Origin: Candidatus Pelearchaeum sp.
GTDB taxonomy: Archaea > Thermoproteota > Nitrososphaeria_A > Caldarchaeales > Caldarchaeaceae
Assembly (NCBI GenBank): GCA_015520425.1
Contig: WAQC01000096.1
Span: forward strand, 1-26,705
Length of the DNA stretch: 26,705 nucleotides
Reading direction: 5' to 3'
Both the position numbers and the translations under genes were made by a program. Of this stretch, positions 21,940-26,705 are shown in pieces (the first letter of the stretch is position 1; the number at the start of each line of letters is the position of its first letter). The notes under the pieces were generated by a model. It was not told the origin of the DNA. It was given only the letters and a program-made list of their open reading frames with translations, and did not search any database.

Positions 21940-23298
21940 ATGAGGAGAGAAAAATCTGCACAGATGAAATCTACAACTGCTGGGCTGTTGGCGGTTGTCC
22001 TTCTAGTTATAGGAATTATCGGTGGGTATTTTGCTGGTGTATCAACGGCGCCCGCTGCCGAGACTGTGACTGTAACGCAGACGGTTGAAGGCGCTGGTAT
22101 GGCTACAACTGTGACAAAGACCGTAACGAAGACAGTTCAAGCTCCAGGTGAGGTTCAGGAGCTTACGGTCTACGCACTATGGAGCGGCGTGGAAGAGGAA
22201 AACTTCAAAATGGCTCTGGGAGCCTTTTCTATGAAGACTGGCATAAAGATAAACTACGTATCCCAGCCAGAGCTCAGGGATGTGGTAACAACCCAACTAG
22301 CTGCTGGAACCTCTGAGGCTGACGTAATAATCGCGCCCTGGCCTACTTGGATAAAAGACGAGCTAGGCGCTGCGGGTCTATTAGAAGACGTTACAGACAT
22401 AGTCAATAAGGTGGGCAGGGACAAGTTCCCGTCAGCATATCTGGACGTGGTCTCTGAGAACGGTAAATTCTATGCCGTGCCCTTTAAGGCCTGGGCTAAG
22501 CCAGGCTTCTGGTACAATAAGCAGGTTTTTGACGAGTTGGGGCTTAAGCCGCCCACAACATGGGATGAGTTCATGAATGTTCTAGACACTCTCAAGGCTG
22601 CTGGGATAACGCCCATCGCCAGCGGTGATGGTGTAGGCTGGCCACTATCAGACCTCGTGGAGGCGTTCATAATAGGCCTCGGAGGCCCAGAGCTCCAGTT
22701 GAAGCTGATAAACCACGAGGTAGCCTGGACAGACCCACAGGTGAGGGAGATATTCGGAAGAATACAACAACTGCTGAAGGGTGGATACTTTGACGAGGCG
22801 CGCGAATGGACAATACAAATAGACAGGCTGATGGAGAGGAAAGTCGGCATATACTTCATGGGCAACTGGATAAACCTGATGCTCCAAGAGAGAGGCTACA
22901 GGCCTGGGATAGATTATGATGTCTTCGCCTTCCCAGGAACTGGTGGAATAGTCGCTGGCGGTGACTGGGCTTTCATACCGAAATTCGCCAAGAATAAGGA
23001 AGCTGCTAGGATGCTTCTAGAATTCTTGGCTGGTGCTGAGGCTCAGACTATTATGGTTAAGCTCAAGGGATTCTTGGCCACTAACAAGGACGTGCCTAAA
23101 GAAGCCTACGATGCCGCTGACAGGAATATCGTGGATATGCTAGGGACTTTAGCAGTTCTTCCAGACCTAGATGACTCAACACCATCCGAGTTCCAGCGGC
23201 TCTTCTGGGACAAGCTCAAGGAGCTATGGGCAAACCCAGATGCGTTAGACAGCGTGTTGGCAGAGCTTGAGCAAAAGGCTTCCGAGGTCATCGGGTAA
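21940..23298 (+). CDS. Carbohydrate ABC transporter, extracellular substrate-binding protein
   Basis: 452-residue family-1 solute-binding protein. An N-terminal hydrophobic anchor (about 12-32) is followed by a Thr/Val-rich stalk (about 42-72, TVTKTVTKTV) and a MalE-like two-lobed domain beginning with ELTVYALWSG. Typical features include ADVIIAPWPTW near residue 130, a YAVPFKAWAKPGFWYNKQVFDELGL hinge region near 180-205 and P-P-T-T-W-D-E-F next to it. Delivers a sugar or glycerol-phosphate-type ligand to the two permeases that follow. ATG 21964 (residue 9) is an alternative start. The binding specificity cannot be read by eye. Confidence 0.88.
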   Translation: MRREKSAQMKSTTAGLLAVVLLVIGIIGGYFAGVSTAPAAETVTVTQTVEGAGMATTVTKTVTKTVQAPGEVQELTVYALWSGVEEENFKMALGAFSMKTGIKINYVSQPELRDVVTTQLAAGTSEADVIIAPWPTWIKDELGAAGLLEDVTDIVNKVGRDKFPSAYLDVVSENGKFYAVPFKAWAKPGFWYNKQVFDELGLKPPTTWDEFMNVLDTLKAAGITPIASGDGVGWPLSDLVEAFIIGLGGPELQLKLINHEVAWTDPQVREIFGRIQQLLKGGYFDEAREWTIQIDRLMERKVGIYFMGNWINLMLQERGYRPGIDYDVFAFPGTGGIVAGGDWAFIPKFAKNKEAARMLLEFLAGAEAQTIMVKLKGFLATNKDVPKEAYDAADRNIVDMLGTLAVLPDLDDSTPSEFQRLFWDKLKELWANPDALDSVLAELEQKASEVIG

Positions 23299-23303
23299 AG
23301 GAA

Positions 23304-24191
23304 GTGAAGACTAGGAGAACAACCATAATTATTTTTCTCCTCCCATCTATACTATTCCTAAGCCTATTTGTAATATACCCGATGCTGTATAACTTCTACA
23401 TAAGCCTCTTCAAGTGGAAAGTAGTCAGAATAGAATCATTTATCGGCCTAGATAACTATGTCAAGTTGCTTAATAATCCACAGTTCCACAGAGCGTTCAT
23501 CAACAATCTAATCTGGATACTTATCCACGTACCCACCACAACAGTTTTAGGCCTTCTTCTAGCTGTCCTGCTCAAGCGCGTTAAGGGCTCTTACATAATC
23601 AAGTCCGTAATCTTCTTGGGTATGGTTATACCCCAGATAGTTGTCGGCATAATGCTGCTCTTCATGTTTGACTCAGACGCAGGCGTCATAAACGGCCTGC
23701 TCAGGTCTCTCAACGGGTTCCTCACCAGCGTAGGCTTAACCGAGTTTTCATTTCCGATAAGAAGTTGGACAGCATACCCAGACACAGCCCTCCCAGCGCT
23801 CATAATCGGAAGCATATGGATATGGACTGGATTTGCGGTAGTTGTTTATTCTGCTGGTCTTGAGGGAATACCTAAAGACCTATACGATGCCGCCGCTGTT
23901 GATGGGGCTTCCCCCATCAAAACATTCTGGCACATCACAATACCCATGCTGAGGCCAGCGACAATAGTGGTAGTAACCATGACTCTAATCTGGGTTCTAA
24001 AGATATTTGATATAGTCTATGTAGCCACGCGCGGCGGGCCTGGAGGGGCTACAAACGTAATGGCTTATATGATGTATGAGCAGGGTTTCGTCTTCTATAA
24101 GTGGGGGATAGCAGCGGCGATAGCGACGATATTCACCGTGATAATACTGGCGTTCTCAGTCTATCTGGTGCGCTCTATGGTGAGAAGATGA
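23304..24191 (+). CDS. Carbohydrate ABC transporter permease (MalF/UgpA type)
   Basis: 295-residue integral membrane protein with six predicted helices and the cytoplasmic EAA loop E-G-I-P-K-D-L-Y-D-A-A-A-V-D-G-A-S at about residues 190-206, where the ATPase docks. The N-terminal LLPSILFLSLFVIYPMLYNFYISLFKW and the FIGLDNYVKLL segment are typical of MalF/UgpA permeases. The GTG start at 23304 is 5 nt after the binding-protein stop. The following permease begins inside its stop (ATGA at 24188-24191), so both are translated together. Confidence 0.91.
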   Translation: MKTRRTTIIIFLLPSILFLSLFVIYPMLYNFYISLFKWKVVRIESFIGLDNYVKLLNNPQFHRAFINNLIWILIHVPTTTVLGLLLAVLLKRVKGSYIIKSVIFLGMVIPQIVVGIMLLFMFDSDAGVINGLLRSLNGFLTSVGLTEFSFPIRSWTAYPDTALPALIIGSIWIWTGFAVVVYSAGLEGIPKDLYDAAAVDGASPIKTFWHITIPMLRPATIVVVTMTLIWVLKIFDIVYVATRGGPGGATNVMAYMMYEQGFVFYKWGIAAAIATIFTVIILAFSVYLVRSMVRR

Positions 24192-25018
24192 GGCTCTCAT
24201 CTATATTGATACATGTGCTCGCATGGGCTATTGCCTCGCTGTGGATTATACCGTTCATGGGTGTTTTTATGGCTTCCATAAGGCCGTTAAGCGAGATACT
24301 AAGTGGCTGGTGGAACTTTCAAAACATAAACATAACACCAGATAACTACATCAACGCATGGACCAACGAACAGGTCCCAATAAGCAGGCACATGATTAAC
24401 TCAATCCTAATAGCCATACCATCAACGATAATCCCCATATTCACTGCTTCGCTTGCTGCATACTGTTTCGCCCGCTTCAGCTTTCCTCTAAAAAACATGC
24501 TATTCCTAACAATAGTCTTGTTACAAACGCTCCCACAGCAATCCGTAGTTATCCCTCTCTTTATCATGCTAAGCCAAATGGGGCTCCTAAACACTTTGCC
24601 AAGCCTAGTCATAGTGCATACTGCCTTCGCAGCGCCTTGGACTATTTTCTTCTTCCGCAACTTCTTCGCCACGTTGCCCGTTGAGGTTGAGGAGCAGGCG
24701 CGTGTGGACGGGGCTTCAGATTTTAAGATATATTATAAGATAGTCTTGCCTATGTCCCTGCCTGCATTATCCTCCGTGGCCGCGCTACAATTCGTATGGG
24801 TTTGGAACGATTTCTTCTTCGCCTTAATATTCTTATCAGGAGCGCGTGAGCTGCAGCCTCTTACCGTCGCTATCTCCCTGCTCAGGGGAAGATACTTCGT
24901 GGATTGGGGGCTGCTTACAGCAGCCTCAGTTCTAACGATGGCAATCCCCCTACTGCTCTATGCGCTGTTACAACGATACCTAATGAGGGGAATAGTCGTT
25001 GGAGCGGTGAAGGGATAA
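24188..25018 (+). CDS. Carbohydrate ABC transporter permease (MalG/UgpE type)
   Basis: 276-residue second permease with six predicted helices. The EAA loop is seen as LPVEVEEQARVDGASDFKIYYKIVLPMSLPAL in the second half. The reading frame is open upstream to 24101, but those residues are the hydrophilic shadow of the other permease; ATG 24188 gives the standard N-terminus RLSSILIHVLAWAIASLWIIPF and an ATGA overlap with the previous gene. It ends only 3 nt before the convergent ATPase gene, leaving no space for separate terminators. Confidence 0.9.
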   Translation: MRLSSILIHVLAWAIASLWIIPFMGVFMASIRPLSEILSGWWNFQNINITPDNYINAWTNEQVPISRHMINSILIAIPSTIIPIFTASLAAYCFARFSFPLKNMLFLTIVLLQTLPQQSVVIPLFIMLSQMGLLNTLPSLVIVHTAFAAPWTIFFFRNFFATLPVEVEEQARVDGASDFKIYYKIVLPMSLPALSSVAALQFVWVWNDFFFALIFLSGARELQPLTVAISLLRGRYFVDWGLLTAASVLTMAIPLLLYALLQRYLMRGIVVGAVKG

Positions 25019-25021
25019 TAG

Positions 25022-26110
25022 TTATACTATAAGCTCCTCCGTCTTAGCGTCAAAGATATGCACCTTCTCACGTCTAAACCCAACCCAGACATGCATACCA
25101 GCATGGAACTCGGTGGTAGGCTGTATGACCGCCTTAATAATATCATCACCCAGCTTAAGGTCAATAATCATGTTAGAGCCCATAGGCTCCACCACGTAAA
25201 TCTCTGACTCAAACACGGAATCGTCGCTCTTATGCGTTGAGAGGAGTATATCCTCTGGTCTAATTCCTATGTATATCTCGCCACCAGTCTTGTCTCTTAA
25301 TATGCTGCTGATGTCCTTAGCATTATATAGGAAGTATCCAGTGTCAAGCATTATTTCACCGTTCTTCTCCGTTACTAAAGCCTTAATCATATTCATGGGT
25401 GGGCTTCCTATGAAGCCTCCTACAAACGTGTTGGCTGGCTTATTGTATATCTCGGTAGGCACGTCATACTGCTGTATCCTGCCACGATTCATGACCGCTA
25501 TCCTGTCAGCCATCGCCATCGCCTCGGCCTGGTCGTGGGTCACGTATACGGTGGTTATCTTGAGGTCTTTCTGAAGCCGCTTCAGCTCGGCCCTCATATA
25601 GACGCGGAGCTTCGCGTCTAGGTTGCTTAGTGGCTCGTCCATCAAGAAAGCCTTAGGCTGCCTCACTATCGCCCTTCCCAGCGCCACGCGTTGCTGCTCA
25701 CCTCCGCTGAGTTGCTTCGGCCTCCTGTTCAGGAGGTGCTGTATATTGAGGAGACGTGCAGCCTCCTTGACGCGGCGGTCTATCTCATTCTTGGGGAGCT
25801 TCCGCATCCTTAGTGGGAAGGCCATATTATCATAAACAGTCATGTGGGGGTATAGGGCGTAGTTTTGAAAGACCATAGCTATATCACGGTCTTTCGGTGG
25901 AAGGCTATTAACTACGTTCCCATCAATGTATATGTATCCCTCGTCAGGTGTTTCCAAACCAGCTATACACCTTAGCGTAGTAGTCTTTCCACATCCAGAG
26001 GGACCAAGTAAAACCACAAACTCCCCATCATCAATATCCAAGCTAACACCATTTACCGCGAGAGTTTTATCAAACCGCTTAACCAGATTTTCTACACGTA
26101 TATCACTCAT
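25022..26110 (-). CDS. Carbohydrate ABC transporter ATP-binding protein (MalK/UgpC type)
   Basis: 362-residue ATPase with a C-terminal regulatory OB/TOBE domain (from about residue 240), the MalK/UgpC architecture. Walker A is GPSGCGKTT (about 37-45), signature LSGGEQQRVALGRAI, Walker B FLMDEPLSNLD, and the switch histidine lies in V-T-H-D-Q-A-E-A-M. Encoded on the opposite strand and convergent with the permease genes, so it is expressed from its own promoter (A/T-rich bases 26138-26152). It very likely energises the adjacent permeases and, as in other archaea and bacteria, may be shared by several sugar importers. Confidence 0.93.
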   Translation of the reverse strand: MSDIRVENLVKRFDKTLAVNGVSLDIDDGEFVVLLGPSGCGKTTTLRCIAGLETPDEGYIYIDGNVVNSLPPKDRDIAMVFQNYALYPHMTVYDNMAFPLRMRKLPKNEIDRRVKEAARLLNIQHLLNRRPKQLSGGEQQRVALGRAIVRQPKAFLMDEPLSNLDAKLRVYMRAELKRLQKDLKITTVYVTHDQAEAMAMADRIAVMNRGRIQQYDVPTEIYNKPANTFVGGFIGSPPMNMIKALVTEKNGEIMLDTGYFLYNAKDISSILRDKTGGEIYIGIRPEDILLSTHKSDDSVFESEIYVVEPMGSNMIIDLKLGDDIIKAVIQPTTEFHAGMHVWVGFRREKVHIFDAKTEELIV

Positions 26111-26137
26111 AACCAGCTATGTCTATCTTCATGTTTA

Positions 26138-26152
26138 GATTAAAAATTTTAT
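26138..26152 (-). promoter_or_regulatory. A/T-rich promoter/terminator region between two minus-strand genes
   Basis: On the minus strand this reads ATAAAATTTTTAATC, centred about 35 nt before the ATPase ATG at 26110, which suits a TATA box with a leader of about 10 nt. Its T run could also terminate the upstream hydrolase transcript. Confidence 0.45.
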
Positions 26153-26169
26153 GGCTGAAACAGGTCTTA

Positions 26170-26705
26170 CTATCTATTCTCTTTTATTACCGTGTTGCGC
26201 AGGAGTCCTATTTTCTCTATCTCCGCCTCAACTACGTCTCCATGCTTTAGATAGGGCTTCCCAGCCGCGGCAACTCCAGCTGGTGTCCCAGTTGCTATGA
26301 TGTCTCCTGGCTCAAGTGTCATGCCATCAGACACGTATTCTATTAGCTGGCCTATCTTGAATATCATCTCCTCAGTATTCCCTTCTTGTCTCACTTCTCC
26401 ATTAACTCTTAGAGTGAGCTTTAGTGGATAGGGGGAGCCAATCTCATCCTTGGTTACTAGATACGGCCCGCAGGGGGCGGCGGAGTCAAGGCTCTTACCA
26501 AGAATCCAGTTCATGCCGTATGAGCTTTTCCTCTCAGGCCAGCCAGGTGGAAACTGTTTATCCCTAAAGCTGATGTCATTAAACACCATGTAGCCAGCTA
26601 TGTATTCGTCAGCGCCGTTAGAGCTTATGTATTTACCGCGCTTACCTATCACTACAGCCAGCTCCACCTCATAATCAACCCGCGTGGAAGACCTCGGTAT
26701 GATGA
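26170..26705 (-). CDS. Fumarylacetoacetate hydrolase (FAH) family protein (5'-truncated by window edge)
   Basis: C-terminal ~177 residues of an FAH-superfamily enzyme; the frame stays open through the right edge, so the N-terminal part is outside the window. A GTG at 26667 is internal. Landmarks are V-D-Y-E-V-E-L-A-V-V-I-G with metal-binding Glu, GYMVFNDISFRDKQ, GKSLDSAAPCGPYLVT, and the T-G-T-P-A-G-V loop near the C-terminus. Members cleave or decarboxylate 2,4-dioxo acids (fumarylpyruvate, acylpyruvates, 2-keto-3-deoxysugar derivatives, oxaloacetate) with Mg2+ or Mn2+ in the cytoplasm. Proximity to a sugar importer could mean sugar-acid breakdown, but substrate is not readable. Confidence 0.88.
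   Translation of the reverse strand, partial: IIPRSSTRVDYEVELAVVIGKRGKYISSNGADEYIAGYMVFNDISFRDKQFPPGWPERKSSYGMNWILGKSLDSAAPCGPYLVTKDEIGSPYPLKLTLRVNGEVRQEGNTEEMIFKIGQLIEYVSDGMTLEPGDIIATGTPAGVAAAGKPYLKHGDVVEAEIEKIGLLRNTVIKENR

Noticed and set aside
24101..24187. N-terminal extension of the second sugar permease
   Set aside because: The extra 29 residues are hydrophilic, come from the overlapping upstream permease in another frame, and ATG 24188 gives the normal N-terminus with an ATGA overlap.
1..26705. CRISPR arrays, tRNA/rRNA genes, insertion sequences, integrase or attachment sites
   Set aside because: No periodic repeats, transposase-like frames, tRNA-like cloverleafs or rRNA sequence were seen; the gaps between genes are all short.

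Overview
The window looks like part of the chromosome of a thermophilic, aerobic archaeon, probably of the Thermoproteota (TACK) group such as Caldarchaeia/Aigarchaeota, Geoarchaeia or a similar lineage. The lineage is inference. The archaeal signs are TATA boxes about 26 nt before start codons (nearly leaderless genes), GGTGAT/GGAGGT Shine-Dalgarno sites, many GTG/TTG starts, ferredoxin-linked 2-oxoacid oxidoreductases, TrmB and HTH_10 (bacterio-opsin-activator type) regulators, membrane-anchored cupredoxins, and no cytochrome c gene beside the oxidase. No tRNA, rRNA, CRISPR array or insertion sequence was recognised. Coding density is very high: every gap between genes is under about 150 bases.

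Layout. 1-5058 (+): indolepyruvate:ferredoxin oxidoreductase iorA (cut by the left edge) and iorB, then a pyruvate/2-oxoacid:ferredoxin oxidoreductase as a fused gamma-delta gene, alpha and beta. 5156-5686 (+): a membrane-anchored blue copper protein. 5690-7051 (-): a glutamate-1-semialdehyde-aminomutase-like class III aminotransferase, divergent from a complete branched-chain-amino-acid-type ABC importer (7167-12091: LivK, LivG, LivF, LivH, LivM). 12159-13834 (+): a MaoC-type acyl-CoA hydratase overlapping a CaiB-type CoA transferase. 13861-19145: a respiratory block, with a cupredoxin (-), a divergent cysteine-rich HTH_10 regulator (+), then CoxB, a CoxA-CoxC fusion, a small subunit IV and another cupredoxin. 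19228-26110: a TrmB-family regulator, a DUF2139-like protein and a carbohydrate ABC importer (binding protein, two permeases, and a convergent MalK-type ATPase). 26170-26705 (-): the C-terminal part of a fumarylacetoacetate-hydrolase-family enzyme cut by the right edge.

How the parts may work together (inference): amino acids taken up by the Liv transporter are transaminated, the 2-oxoacids are oxidised to acyl-CoA by the Ior/Por enzymes with reduction of ferredoxin, and acyl-CoAs of the mesaconyl type may pass through the MaoC/CaiB pair. Electrons reach an aa3-type terminal oxidase, most likely through cupredoxins. The TrmB block adds sugar uptake.

The most interesting new signal is regulatory. 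A 14-bp near-palindrome (CCGTAC-WW-GTTCGG) lies between the divergent cupredoxin and HTH_10 regulator genes (14427-14440), and again, differing only in the two central bases and in the same orientation, just upstream of the oxidase operon inside the 3' end of the regulator gene (15175-15188). This points to a self-regulating, possibly metal- or redox-sensing circuit controlling the oxidase and its copper protein. Other notable points are an oxidase subunit I lacking the canonical K-channel Thr/Lys and the Mg-site His-Asp, a LivM gene with no canonical start codon (ACG at 11012 is the likely start), and a methionine-rich insertion inside one cupredoxin.
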